64,000 nt of DNA from Azonexus sp. (GCA_017983615.1 JAGOBB010000007.1:34833-98832), one strand, 5' to 3'; shown: positions 25,760-34,563, numbered from the stretch's first letter. Notes: generated from the letters alone by a model not told the origin. Translations and numbers: made by a program.

Positions 25760-26836
25760 ATGCCCGGACTGTTTTCTCCCATTCGCCTTGGGGCCATCAA
25801 GCTCAAGAATCGTGTCGTGATGTCTTCCCTGACCCGCAATCGGGCTGGTGCAGGGAATGTGCCGACCGATCTGGTCGCCGAGTATTACCGACAGCGGGCC
25901 AGCGCCGGCCTGATCCTGACCGAGGCTTCTCCGATCTGCGCCGAGGGCCACGGCTATCCGCGCACGCCGGGCATCCATACGCCGGAACAGGTCGCCGGCT
26001 GGCGCAAGGTCACCGATGCCGTGCATGAGGCCGGTGGCAAGATTGCCATCCAGCTTTGGCACGTCGGACGCATCTCGCATCCCGATTTGCAGCCCGGCGG
26101 TGTATTGCCAGTTGCGCCGTCGGCCATTCGCGCCGCCGGTCAGGTGTTTACCGGCCAGGGCATGAAGGATTTCGTGACGCCGCGCGCGCTGGAACTCGAT
26201 GAAATTCCTGGCCTGATCGCCACTTATGTGCGTGCCACAAAAAGCGCCATGGACGAAGCTGGCTTCGACGGCATCGAGATACACGCCGGCAATGGCTATC
26301 TGCTCGACCAGTTCCTGCGCTCGTCTACCAACCTTCGCACTGATGCTTACGGCGGCAACAAGGCTAATCGCGCCCGTCTCCTGCTCGAAGTGATCGAAGC
26401 GGTGTGCGAGGCTATCGGCAACGACCGCGTCGGCTTGCGCCTGTCGCCGGTAACGCCGTTCAACGACATCGGCGACGAAAATCCGCAATCGACGTTTGAA
26501 TACGTGGTCAGCCAGCTCAATGAATTCGACCTTGCCTTCCTCGACCTGCTGCAGGGCACCGGCGGCGCGCCCGTGGACCAATGGCAGCCCTTCGACTACG
26601 ACAGCCTGCGGGCGATCTGGCGCGGCAAGCTGATCCGCAACAATGGCTACGACTTCGCCAGCGGCAAGGCGGCAGTCGAATCGGGTGCCGCCGATGCCAT
26701 CGCATACGGCCGGCTTGTGCTGGCCAATCCCGACCTGGTCGAGCGTTTCCGCCGCGGCGCGCCGCTCAATGCGCCGAACTACGACCGGCTCTACTCGGGC
26801 GAGGAAAAGGGCTATACGGATTACCCGACGCTGTGA
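25760..26836 (+). CDS. Old yellow enzyme family ene-reductase (NemA-like)
   Basis: FMN-dependent NADPH oxidoreductase of 358 residues reducing activated C=C or nitro groups. Family motifs are LFSPIRLGAIKLKNRVVMSSLTRNR, HVGRISHPDLQPGG, the GFDGIEIHAGNGYLLDQFLRSSTN substrate loop (His and Asn) and AIAYGRLVLANPDLVERF. The start MPGLFSPI (25760) matches the family N-terminus, although the open frame extends upstream into the nifV regulatory region. Divergent from nifV; its promoter must overlap the NifA site region. Not part of nif function as far as can be seen. Confidence 0.92.
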   Translation: MPGLFSPIRLGAIKLKNRVVMSSLTRNRAGAGNVPTDLVAEYYRQRASAGLILTEASPICAEGHGYPRTPGIHTPEQVAGWRKVTDAVHEAGGKIAIQLWHVGRISHPDLQPGGVLPVAPSAIRAAGQVFTGQGMKDFVTPRALELDEIPGLIATYVRATKSAMDEAGFDGIEIHAGNGYLLDQFLRSSTNLRTDAYGGNKANRARLLLEVIEAVCEAIGNDRVGLRLSPVTPFNDIGDENPQSTFEYVVSQLNEFDLAFLDLLQGTGGAPVDQWQPFDYDSLRAIWRGKLIRNNGYDFASGKAAVESGAADAIAYGRLVLANPDLVERFRRGAPLNAPNYDRLYSGEEKGYTDYPTL

Positions 26837-26840
26837 ACGG

Positions 26841-26882
26841 TATTTGAAAATGGCCGTTTTTTTGGGCTGACCGTAGCATTCA
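26841..26882 (-). repeat. Dispersed uptake-signal-like repeat, copy 5 (after ene-reductase)
   Basis: Core on minus strand at 26869-26880, then AGCCC, AAAAAAA, CGGCC, ATTTTCAAATA. It starts within a few bp of the ene-reductase stop codon. Confidence 0.9.
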
Positions 26883-26974
26883 CCTGGGCAACTGCAGGCA
26901 TCAATAGCAAACCTACAAAACTCTGATTGGGGTTTGTTTTGGCTTTGCTTCGTACCGCTGCGGCTAAATTCGTG

Positions 26975-27005
26975 AACAAAAAAAGGGCGACTACTGTCGC
27001 CCTTT
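26975..27005 (-). terminator. Intrinsic terminator for the PEP-CTERM gene
   Basis: Stem AAAGGGCGA / TCGCCCTTT (26982-26990, 26997-27005) with a short loop. On the minus strand it is followed by a run of seven or more T (from the A run at 26977-26984). Confidence 0.9.
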
Positions 27006-27025
27006 CTGATTCGGTAGAAGACCGA

Positions 27026-27562
27026 TTAGTTGTACTTGCGGCGGCGCAGGGAGGCGAGGCCAGCCAGACCGAGGCCGAGCAGAGCCAGCGAACCCGGTTC
27101 CGGAACGTTGTTGCGCTGAACGAAGGCGTAGTTGACGCAGGCGCCAGCGGCACACCAGTCGCTGATGAAGGCCGAGGTGTCACCCGTCAGAGTCGGGAAG
27201 CTGCCGTCGTAGTAGTCGTAAAAACCATTGCCGGCACAGGCGGAGTCATCGGTGCAGGAGAAGCCGTCGTCCTGAATGAAATTCTGGGCGACGATACGAC
27301 CGGAGGAGGAGCCAACGGCATAACCGTTAACGTAGGCCATGAAGTCGATCAGGTTTGCGTCCTTGCCGACCGTGGAAATCGCGTAGTCGGTATAGTTGCC
27401 GCCGAAAACCAGGGCAGCCGCTTCGCGGGCCGACATGACCGGCTGGGTGCTGGTCCAGGACGGGCCATCGTTGACGTCCCAGGAGCCGACGAAAACCCAG
27501 TCAGCGGAAGCGCTTGCGGAAACGCCCAGTGCCAGCATGGCGGCGATCAGTGATTTTTTCAT
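27026..27562 (-). CDS. PEP-CTERM sorting domain protein, secreted
   Basis: Exported 178-residue protein with a signal peptide (MKKSLIAAMLALGVSASASA), a Gly/Asn/Asp-rich domain with four central Cys, and a C-terminal VPEPGSLALLGLGLAGLASLRRRK tripartite sorting signal. Proteins with this signal are handled by exosortase (EpsH/XrtA) and are linked to exopolysaccharide and floc formation. The mature function is unknown. A candidate sigma-54 promoter (27607-27622) matches known RpoN/PrsR control of such genes. No exosortase is in the window. Confidence 0.92.
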   Translation of the reverse strand: MKKSLIAAMLALGVSASASADWVFVGSWDVNDGPSWTSTQPVMSAREAAALVFGGNYTDYAISTVGKDANLIDFMAYVNGYAVGSSSGRIVAQNFIQDDGFSCTDDSACAGNGFYDYYDGSFPTLTGDTSAFISDWCAAGACVNYAFVQRNNVPEPGSLALLGLGLAGLASLRRRKYN

Positions 27563-27606
27563 TTTTGTTCCCCAGAGAAAGTTGAAATTACTGCTGACGA
27601 CGTAAT

Positions 27607-27622
27607 AGCAAGGTTTGGGCCA
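27607..27622 (-). promoter_or_regulatory. Candidate sigma-54 promoter for the PEP-CTERM gene
   Basis: Minus strand TGGCCC-AAACC-TTGCT fits TGGCAC-N5-TTGCW with one mismatch. It lies 45 bp upstream of the ATG. Confidence 0.75.
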
Positions 27623-27632
27623 TTGTTTTGAA

Positions 27633-27693
27633 GTGTCGGATTTAAAGGTGTATTAGTTCCTATGTATGCATCATTTGTAAAAAAATCCGACAC
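27633..27693. promoter_or_regulatory. 11-bp inverted half-sites upstream of the sigma-54 promoter
   Basis: GTGTCGGATTT (27633-27643) and its exact inverse AAATCCGACAC (27683-27693) are separated by 39 bp. The position just upstream of a -24/-12 promoter suggests binding sites for an enhancer-binding protein such as PrsR, but this sequence lacks a NifA TGT-N10-ACA site. Confidence 0.6.
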
Positions 27694-27750
27694 ATTTTTG
27701 GTTTGGCAGGAAATTGAAGAGGCACCCGGATTGCCCGACGCTGTGGGCAG

Positions 27751-27793
27751 ATTTTGCAAATTGGGTATATTTTCGAGGAGACCGTAGCATTCG
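27751..27793 (-). repeat. Dispersed uptake-signal-like repeat, copy 6 (after kup)
   Basis: Core on minus strand at 27780-27791, then TCCTCG, AAAATATA, CCC and AATTTGCAAAAT. It lies 5 bp beyond the kup stop codon but in the same orientation as kup. Confidence 0.85.
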
Positions 27794-27796
27794 GCG

Positions 27797-29674
27797 TTAC
27801 AACACGATCTGCGCCCCGAGTTCGACGACACGGTTGGACGGAATCTTGAAGTAGGCCGTGGCGCTGCCGGCGTTGCGGAACATGGCGACGAAGATCAGTT
27901 CGCGCCAGTAGGCCATCTCCGATTTCAGCCTGGGGATCAGGGTTTCTCGGCCGAGGAAAAAAGAGGCGTCCATCATGTCGATGTTCAGGCCAGCGTTTGC
28001 ACACAGGGCGAGGGCGGCGGGGATGTCCGGTTCGTCCTTGAATCCGTACTGGACGGTGACCTGGGCGAAGTTGCCGGCCAGCTTGCGGACTTCGACGCGG
28101 TCGATGTCAGGCACGTAGGGAACGTCGAAGACCGAAACGCTGAGGACGACGACCTGTTCGTGCAGGGTCTTGAAGTGCTTGAGGCTGTGCAGCAGAGCGT
28201 GCGGCACGACGGCCGGGTTGGGCGTCATGAAGATGGCGGTGCCGGGGACACGCTCGATGCCGTTGTCGGCGATGTCGGCCACGAAGGGCGCGAGTTCGAG
28301 GGCATCGGCGGCCAGCCGGTCGTGCAGCAGTTCGCGGCCGCGCTTCCAGGTGGTGAGCAGGATGAAGATGCCGAGGCCGAAGGCGAGCGGGAACCAGCCA
28401 CCGTCGGGGATCTTGACCGAATTGGCGAGGAAGAAGCCGAGGTCGATGACGATGAAGGGCAGGGCGCCGAGCACGGCGCGCCACGGGCTCCACTGCCAGA
28501 GACGGACAGCGACGGCGATGGCCAGCAGGTTGGTGATCAGCATCGTGCCGGTGACGGCGATGCCGTAGGCGGCGGCCAGGTTGGACGAGCTGCCAAAGCC
28601 AATGACCAGGCCGATGATGGCGATCAGCAGCAGCCAGTTGATGGCCGGCAGGTAGATCTGGCCGATCTCGCGGTCGGAGGTGTGCTGGATTTCGAGACGC
28701 GGCGTGTAGCCGAGCTGGATGGCCTGCTGGGTGATCGAGAAAGCACCGGAAATGACGGCTTGCGAGGCGATGATCGTGGCTACCGTGGACAGGATGACCA
28801 GCGGGGAGAGTGCCCAGTCCGGGGCGAGCAGGTAGAACGGATTCTGGACCGCTTCCGGGTTGTCGAGCAGCAGGGCGCCTTGGCCGAAGTAGTTGATGAC
28901 CAGCGCCGGCAGCACGTAGCCCAGCCAGGCGTACTGGATCGGCTTGGCGCCGAAGTGGCCCATGTCGGCGTAGAGCGCCTCGGCGCCGGTGATGCAGAGG
29001 ACGACGGCGCCCAGCGCGAAGAAGCCGAGGACGGAGTTGCCGAGCAGGAAATTGAGGCCATAAACCGGATTGACCGCGGCCAGCACGGCCGGATGCTCGA
29101 CGATGGCTAGGGCGCCGAGGGCGGCCAGCACGGCAAACCAGAGCACCATGATCGGGCCGAAGAGCGCGCCGACGCTGGCCGTCCCGCGGCGCTGGATAAA
29201 GAACAGGCCGATCAGGATAACCAGCGTGATCGGCAGTATGTAAGGCTTGAAAGCCGGGGTGATCAGTTCCAGGCCCTCGACCGCCGAGAGCACCGAAATG
29301 GCCGGGGTGATCACGCCGTCGCCATAGAACAGCGCGGCGCCGAACAGGCCGAGGGCGATCAGCAGACGCTGGCGTTTCGAAGCCGGGTCGCCGTTGTGCA
29401 GGGCCAGCGTCAGCAGCGCGATGATGCCGCCTTCGCCTTTGTTGTTGGCGCGCATGATGAAGGAGACGTACTTCAGCGTGACGACGACGAGCAGCGACCA
29501 GAGAAACAGCGACAGTACGCCGAGCACGTTGTCCGGCGTGATCGGCACCGGGTGGTGTGCGCCGCCGAAGACTTCCTTGATGGCGTACAGCGGGCTGGTG
29601 CCGATGTCGCCATAGACGACGCCGAGGGCGGCCAGGGTCAGCGTGGCGAGACGCTTGTTGTCGGTGATTTGCAT
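27797..29674 (-). CDS. kup: Low-affinity potassium transporter Kup
   Basis: Proton-coupled potassium importer of 625 residues with about 12 helices. Family sequences include LGVVYGDIGTSPLYAIKEVFGG near the start, GDGVITPAISVLSAVEGLEL and the C-terminal cytoplasmic domain. In this gene it follows kdpE after 10 bp, suggesting that potassium uptake here is under the KdpDE-like two-component system, in place of the usual kdpFABC pump. Repeat copy 6 sits right after the stop. Confidence 0.96.
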   Translation of the reverse strand: MQITDNKRLATLTLAALGVVYGDIGTSPLYAIKEVFGGAHHPVPITPDNVLGVLSLFLWSLLVVVTLKYVSFIMRANNKGEGGIIALLTLALHNGDPASKRQRLLIALGLFGAALFYGDGVITPAISVLSAVEGLELITPAFKPYILPITLVILIGLFFIQRRGTASVGALFGPIMVLWFAVLAALGALAIVEHPAVLAAVNPVYGLNFLLGNSVLGFFALGAVVLCITGAEALYADMGHFGAKPIQYAWLGYVLPALVINYFGQGALLLDNPEAVQNPFYLLAPDWALSPLVILSTVATIIASQAVISGAFSITQQAIQLGYTPRLEIQHTSDREIGQIYLPAINWLLLIAIIGLVIGFGSSSNLAAAYGIAVTGTMLITNLLAIAVAVRLWQWSPWRAVLGALPFIVIDLGFFLANSVKIPDGGWFPLAFGLGIFILLTTWKRGRELLHDRLAADALELAPFVADIADNGIERVPGTAIFMTPNPAVVPHALLHSLKHFKTLHEQVVVLSVSVFDVPYVPDIDRVEVRKLAGNFAQVTVQYGFKDEPDIPAALALCANAGLNIDMMDASFFLGRETLIPRLKSEMAYWRELIFVAMFRNAGSATAYFKIPSNRVVELGAQIVL

Positions 29675-29684
29675 GGAATTTCCT

Positions 29685-30377
29685 CTACGGCATGAAACGG
29701 TAGCCGACGCCGGTTTCGGTCAGGAAATGGCGCGGCTGGGTCGGGTCGTCTTCGAGTTTCTGGCGCAGGTGGCCGACGTAAACCCGCAGGTAGTGGCTGC
29801 TTTCGACATAGGACGGGCCCCAGATCTCGCGCAGCAGGTTGCGCTGGGTCAGCACCTTGCCGGGGTGGCCGAGCAGGGTGGACAGCAGGCGGTATTCGAG
29901 CGGCGTCAGGTGCACCGTTTCGCCGCCGCGTACCACCAGGCGTCGGGACAGGTCGACCGTGACATTGCCGAATTCGACCACCGGCGTCACCCCTTCGCCG
30001 CTGCGCAAGCGGCGGCGCAGCAGGGCACGAACGCGGGCGCGCAGTTCGCCGACGCTGAACGGCTTGGTCAGGTAATCGTCGGCGCCGGCATCAAGGGCAT
30101 CAATCTTGTCGTTCTCCTGCGCGCGGGCAGAGAGGATCAGAATGGGCACTTCCGACCAGCCGCGCAGGTCGCGGATCAGGTCGATGCCGTTGCCGTCGGG
30201 CAGGCCGAGGTCGAGGATCAGCAGGTCGGGTTTCTGGACACCGGCCTCGATCAGGCCGCCGGCCAACGTTTCCGCCTCGACCACAGCGCAGCCTTCTTCC
30301 TCGACGGCGACGCGGACAAAGCGGCGAATGGTCTTTTCATCCTCGATCAGCAGCACGCGGGGTTTCGGCGTACTCAT
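29685..30377 (-). CDS. kdpE: OmpR-family response regulator, KdpE-like
   Basis: A 230-residue receiver plus winged-helix DNA-binding regulator. The phospho-acceptor Asp is in LLILDLGLPDG, the Lys in YLTKPFSVGEL, and the C-terminal domain has LTPLEYRLLSTLLGHPGKVLTQRNLLREIWGPSYVESSHYLRVYVGHLRQKLE, which is close to KdpE. It overlaps the histidine-kinase gene by 4 bp and is followed by kup after 10 bp. The absence of kdpFABC makes Kup the likely target. The KdpE name is by similarity. Confidence 0.88.
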   Translation of the reverse strand: MSTPKPRVLLIEDEKTIRRFVRVAVEEEGCAVVEAETLAGGLIEAGVQKPDLLILDLGLPDGNGIDLIRDLRGWSEVPILILSARAQENDKIDALDAGADDYLTKPFSVGELRARVRALLRRRLRSGEGVTPVVEFGNVTVDLSRRLVVRGGETVHLTPLEYRLLSTLLGHPGKVLTQRNLLREIWGPSYVESSHYLRVYVGHLRQKLEDDPTQPRHFLTETGVGYRFMP

Positions 30378-31909
30378 ACGCGTTCCTCCTCGACGACCGG
30401 CGGCGTGCCGCGCGGCAGTGTGAAGCTGACGTAGCCGCCACCGTCCGGGCGGTTGCCGGCGGCAATCGTTCCGCCATGGGCTTCGACGATGGCGCGGCAG
30501 ATTGCCAGGCCGAGGCCGGTGCCCGGCTTGCCGGCGGTGCCGTCACCGCGTACGAACATGTCGAACAGCGGCGCCTGGTCGGCAGCCGGGAAGCCGGGGC
30601 CGCGGTCGCAGACCCGTACCTCGACATCCGCGCCGGCGTCGAGCGCGACGATGTCGATGCCACCGTTCGGCGGTGAATATTTGGCGGCGTTTTCCAGCAG
30701 GTTGCAGAACACGCGTTCGAGCAGCACGGCGTCGAATTCGAGCAGCGGCAGGCCGGGTGGCAGCGAGACCTTGACCGGGTGGGCGACCAGTGCGCTCTCG
30801 ATCAGCTTGATGCTGGCGCCGATCACTTCTTCGAGTGGCTGCCATTCGCGGCGCAAGGTCACCTCGCCGGCATTGAGGCGTGCCATGTCGAGCAGGTTGC
30901 CGACCAGGCTGGCCAGGCGGGCCGCCTGCTCGTGGATGGACTGCGCCGTCTCCAGCGCTGTGGCCGGGAGTTCGGGTTTGACCAGGAACAGCGAATCGGC
31001 AAGGCCAACCAGCGCTGTCAGCGGCGTCCGCAAGTCGTGGGAGAGCGCCGACAGGATGGAACTGCGCAGGCGCTCCGAGACGACCTTGAGCTGCGAGTTT
31101 TGCGCCACATCGACGTAGTGCAGGCGTTCGAGCGCAATAGCGACCAGCGAGGCCAGCGCTTCGAGCAGGGCGAGGTTTTCCGCGGGCAGTTCTGGCGAAC
31201 CATCGGCGAAGGCGACGGCGAGGACGCCCCGGGTGCGGCGCGAGGCGCGCAGCGGCAGGTAGAGCGAAGCGTGGCCGTCACCGGAATATTCGTCGCGGCG
31301 CACGGCCTCGCCGCTATCGCTGGCCATCCGGGCGAGCAGGGCGTCGACGCTGAAATCCGGCACGGCGGGCGTGCCTTGCAGATGCACGTATTCGTCCTGA
31401 AGCAGGAGCGCCGCATCGGCGGCGAACTGCCGGCGAATGAACTGCCGGGCGATGTCGGTCACCTGTTCCAGCGTCAGCGCGCCGGCCAGATGGCGGGCCG
31501 ATTCGTACAGGGCCTGGGTACGCTGCTCGCGAAGCTCGGCTTCGTGGGCCTTCCGCTTCAGGCCGGCGGCCAGTTGCCCGGTGATCAGCCCGGTGGCCAG
31601 CATGACGGCGAATGTGACCAGGTACTGGATGTTTTCGACGGCCAGCGAAAAGCGCGGCGGGACGAAAAATACGTCGAACAGCAGTACGCTGAGCACCGAG
31701 GCAAGCACGGCAGCAGCGCGGCCGAGTTTCACCGCGATCAGCAGCACGGTGAGCAGGAAGAGCATGACGATATTGGCCAGGTCGAGACGGCCGATCAGGG
31801 GCGTGGCGAGCAAGGTCGTGCCGACGCAGGCCAGAACGGTCAGCAGCATGCCTTGCCAGGGCCTGAAACGCTCCGGGGCATGAATCCGCAAACGGCTTTC
31901 GCTTTCCAT
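30374..31909 (-). CDS. KdpD-like sensor histidine kinase lacking the N-terminal sensor
   Basis: A 511-residue kinase with four closely spaced transmembrane helices (DUF4118; ~24-110), a GAF-like region (~150-270), and HisKA/HATPase domains (LSALSHDLRTPLTALVGL; N box [40 protein letters not shown]). Canonical KdpD has ~400 additional N-terminal residues with KdpD and USP sensor domains; here the protein starts at the equivalent of the membrane part. The start MESESRLRIH at 31909 follows GGAAGG; the open frame extends upstream with no conserved features. Overlaps kdpE by 4 bp. Confidence 0.88.
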   Translation of the reverse strand: MESESRLRIHAPERFRPWQGMLLTVLACVGTTLLATPLIGRLDLANIVMLFLLTVLLIAVKLGRAAAVLASVLSVLLFDVFFVPPRFSLAVENIQYLVTFAVMLATGLITGQLAAGLKRKAHEAELREQRTQALYESARHLAGALTLEQVTDIARQFIRRQFAADAALLLQDEYVHLQGTPAVPDFSVDALLARMASDSGEAVRRDEYSGDGHASLYLPLRASRRTRGVLAVAFADGSPELPAENLALLEALASLVAIALERLHYVDVAQNSQLKVVSERLRSSILSALSHDLRTPLTALVGLADSLFLVKPELPATALETAQSIHEQAARLASLVGNLLDMARLNAGEVTLRREWQPLEEVIGASIKLIESALVAHPVKVSLPPGLPLLEFDAVLLERVFCNLLENAAKYSPPNGGIDIVALDAGADVEVRVCDRGPGFPAADQAPLFDMFVRGDGTAGKPGTGLGLAICRAIVEAHGGTIAAGNRPDGGGYVSFTLPRGTPPVVEEERV

Positions 31910-32049
31910 GATGCCTTCCCTTTCGACGACACTTTCAGCGTATGTCACGCGCCGTAAAGATGATGAAGATTCTCGTTCGGTCGGCGTAAAAATGTCGTAA
32001 AGATTGCGCTTGCGGCGCCCACGCGGCCTATTGCCGGAAGTGCTCGAAC

Positions 32050-32093
32050 AAATGCTACGGTCGGCCCGAAAATATGGCAAAAATCAAAATTTT
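32050..32093 (+). repeat. Dispersed uptake-signal-like repeat, copy 7 (upstream of the kinase gene)
   Basis: Exact core at 32051-32062, then GGCCCG, AAAATAT, GGC and AAAAATCAAAA. Intergenic between the KdpD-like gene and hemerythrin. Confidence 0.9.
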
Positions 32094-32194
32094 TTGGCAG
32101 GGAATCTGATTTAATACGCCTTTCGATATACATTCAGGCGCCATATGCACCATCGTGGGTCTGTTTAACCGCTGTCACGTCGATAAAACCAAAA

Positions 32195-32605
32195 ATGGCT
32201 GCTGACTGGAAAACTGAATACAGCGTCGGTCACCCGATTCTGGATGAACAACATCAGGGCTTCTTCGCGCTTTGCAAGCAAGCCGAAGCCTGCCGGAAAG
32301 ATCGTAGCCATGAGGGACGGCAGCGTTTTCATTCCCTCCTGAATGAACTTGTCCTCTATGCAAAAAGGCACTTTTTGACCGAGGAAGGCATGCTTGCCGT
32401 GCACGACTACCCGCTGCTCGATCAGCACAAGGCCGAACATGAGGCCTACAACGAGAAACTGACTGATTTCGTGCTCCAGGCAACGTTCGGTGAGCTGGAT
32501 CGGGATGGGCTCTTCGATTATCTGACCCATTGGTGGAGTCGGCACATTCTCGAATCGGACATGAAATACCGGGATTTTCTGCGGCAACGGAACGGCCTCA
32601 GATAG
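32195..32605 (+). CDS. Bacteriohemerythrin
   Basis: A 136-residue oxygen-binding di-iron protein. Canonical ligands are visible: His in SVGHPILDEQH, the HFLTEEGML helix (His and Glu), the DQHKAEHEAY helix (two His) and HILESDMKY (His, Asp). Roles in oxygen sensing, storage or delivery to oxygen-sensitive systems fit a microaerobic nitrogen fixer, but are inferred. There is no strong ribosome site before the ATG (ACCAAAA). It is transcribed alone. Confidence 0.94.
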   Translation: MAADWKTEYSVGHPILDEQHQGFFALCKQAEACRKDRSHEGRQRFHSLLNELVLYAKRHFLTEEGMLAVHDYPLLDQHKAEHEAYNEKLTDFVLQATFGELDRDGLFDYLTHWWSRHILESDMKYRDFLRQRNGLR

Positions 32606-32885
32606 GGCAGAGAAGGGGCTGCTATCGCCATCCCGAATCGCCAGTCGACGGTGCGGATTGGCCGGTAGTAGTCTTTGCGGAACAAGAATGTCGGGTGGAT
32701 TCGCTGAAATTCGACTCGCCGGCAAGCACTGCTGACCTTGCCCGCCGGTTGCACCATGGCCTGCAACGTCCGCGGAACGCGGTTTGTACCGGGGCTGACT
32801 TAGGCGGCCCGCAAGAGGCACCAAATTGTCGCGCCAGCTGCCTGGTGATCTCTGCCTTGGCAGCTTTCAGGCCGCGTCCGGGGCG
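32606..32885. other. Intergenic stretch, no gene seen
   Basis: The 280 bp between hemerythrin and the convergent TIR gene show no convincing ORF, hairpin terminator or repeat copy. The region is GC-rich and could be decayed coding sequence. Confidence 0.5.
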
Positions 32886-34358
32886 CTAACGGATCTCGCC
32901 GGCCGGGGCAAAACCGAAGACATAATCGGTGTTGTAGGTCCGCACGTAGAGTTTGTCGGCACGGAGTACAAGGTTGTCGGGGCCGCTCTTTACCGGCAGG
33001 CGCTGGATGACACGGCCATCCGCCTTGTTGATCACGTACATGAAGTCCGGTTCGTCGGTGAAACCATAGCCGCAGATGATCGCATCCTCCCGGATAACGA
33101 AGTTACCTGCATTGCAGACCAGGGGCTGGGTGCGCCACAGTATCCGGTTTTCCGGCACGCGGATGGCCGTGATGTAGGCGTTGTAGCCCTTGGAAGAACG
33201 GGCGTAGGTCGAATGGCTGTGGGCGACGTAGAGAATGTCACCCTCCAGTTGGGCCCAGTTCGTGGACATCTGGACGAACTGCTTGTCCGCGCGTTCGAAG
33301 GTTTGCGGCCATTCGTAAAGCGAGAAATCGAAGGCGAACAGCTGCCGGCCGGTTTTCGGGTCGATGGCCAGCAGATAGCGGCCTTCGGAAAAATTGCTGC
33401 CGTAGATGGCAAATAGCGGATCGCCGCGCAGGGCCTTGACGACCATCAGGCCATTCAACGAAGTCGGCACCGCTGCCGGCAGGTTGCCAACGCGTTGCTG
33501 AAAGGGGTTGGGAACCTCGTAGGTCGGCTGTTCCAGGCCATTGCCGACCCACCAGTCGGCGTCGTCGGTGATCTGGTTTTTTGCTTCCGAAATCCTGGCG
33601 AGGCGGACGGGGCTATCCGGCTGGCGGCCTATCGTCGGCAAAACGAAGTAATCGGCGGGGGGCGGCTCGGCCGCCAGCAGTTTGACACTGGGCGGCGCGC
33701 CTGGGGCCGGTGTTCCGGCGACGGGGGCAACGGCTTCCGGCGCGGGCGGGGCTGGATCATGTTGGGTCGTTACGCCGATGAGCCAGAGGATCGCCAGTAT
33801 CCCACCACCGACTGCGCCCAGGCGCTTGGCCGTCCAGTTGCCAGGACGGGTCGGGGCGGGCGGGACGTTGATGCCGGGCTCGGTGGCCGCTGGTTTGGTG
33901 CGTTTTGGCAGGACGGGGGGCGGGTCGGTTTGTGGCTTCGCGGCCGAAGTGCCGGGCCCGGTTGTCTTGCCGGGCAGCACATGGGCAATGTCGTCGAGCA
34001 GCCTCCGGATGGCCGGGTCGTCGGCATCGTCGTGCCAGTGGGTCAGGTTGGCGGCCTGGATGCTCCGGAATCCCAGGGGCGGTGCGATATCGTCGAGCAG
34101 GACGGGCACCAGGATTTCGCGCCGCAGGCCTTCGTCGGCTTCTTCCTGGACCCACTTCGAGGTGATCGAGTCGCGTGACCAGAGCACGACCACACAACGG
34201 GCATCGGCGATACCGCTTTCGATCAGTTGCCGGAAGCTCTTGCCGGCCGGAATCGTCCGGTCCCACCAGACCGACAGGTGGTTGGCTTCGAGAACAGCAA
34301 CCAGGGCGCGAACGCGCTCAAGGTCTTCGTGGGCGTAACTGATGAAAATGTCGGTCAT
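32886..34358 (-). CDS. TIR domain - transmembrane - beta-propeller-like protein
   Basis: A 490-residue protein of unusual architecture. Residues 1-130 are a bacterial TIR domain (TIR_2-like): MTDIFISYAHEDLERV, WWDRTIPAGKSF, CVVVLWSRDSITSKWVQEEADEG (with the Glu position typical for NADase TIRs) and LVPVLLDDI. A Pro-rich stretch follows, then one transmembrane helix (~180-197) and a ~290-residue periplasmic domain with PQQ/WD-propeller-like strands (LLAIDPKTGRQLFAFDF, YVINKADGRVIQRLPV, NLVLRADKLYVRT). It could be a membrane-bound sensor coupling an outside binding event to TIR activity. No known defence partner gene is adjacent. Start 34358 matches the TIR N-terminus. Confidence 0.8.
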   Translation of the reverse strand: MTDIFISYAHEDLERVRALVAVLEANHLSVWWDRTIPAGKSFRQLIESGIADARCVVVLWSRDSITSKWVQEEADEGLRREILVPVLLDDIAPPLGFRSIQAANLTHWHDDADDPAIRRLLDDIAHVLPGKTTGPGTSAAKPQTDPPPVLPKRTKPAATEPGINVPPAPTRPGNWTAKRLGAVGGGILAILWLIGVTTQHDPAPPAPEAVAPVAGTPAPGAPPSVKLLAAEPPPADYFVLPTIGRQPDSPVRLARISEAKNQITDDADWWVGNGLEQPTYEVPNPFQQRVGNLPAAVPTSLNGLMVVKALRGDPLFAIYGSNFSEGRYLLAIDPKTGRQLFAFDFSLYEWPQTFERADKQFVQMSTNWAQLEGDILYVAHSHSTYARSSKGYNAYITAIRVPENRILWRTQPLVCNAGNFVIREDAIICGYGFTDEPDFMYVINKADGRVIQRLPVKSGPDNLVLRADKLYVRTYNTDYVFGFAPAGEIR

Positions 34359-34461
34359 GGCGTATCCGCGAAGCGAGGGGCCGTCGGCCTGGTAGCCTTT
34401 ACAGGAAGGCAGTTTGTGACATTGCCATGCCAACGTCAAGGGCGTGGCATTGATCGCCGTG

Positions 34462-34504
34462 GAATGCTACGGTCAGGCTGAAAAGAAGGCCAAAATCAAA
34501 ATCT
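34462..34504 (+). repeat. Dispersed uptake-signal-like repeat, copy 8 (upstream of TIR gene)
   Basis: Exact core at 34463-34474, then AGGCTG, AAAAGAA, GGCC and AAAATCAAAATC. Intergenic. Confidence 0.9.
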
Positions 34505-34532
34505 GACGCGACCATGGCCGGTATGAGCATCG

Positions 34533-34563
34533 AAAAAATGGCCCCGGAATTTCTTCCGGGGCC
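34533..34563 (-). terminator. Terminator downstream of nifS
   Basis: Perfect 10-bp stem GGCCCCGGAA / TTCCGGGGCC (34540-34549, 34554-34563) with TTTC loop. On the minus strand it is followed by a T run (from AAAAAA at 34533-34538). It lies 137 bp after the nifS stop. Confidence 0.85.
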
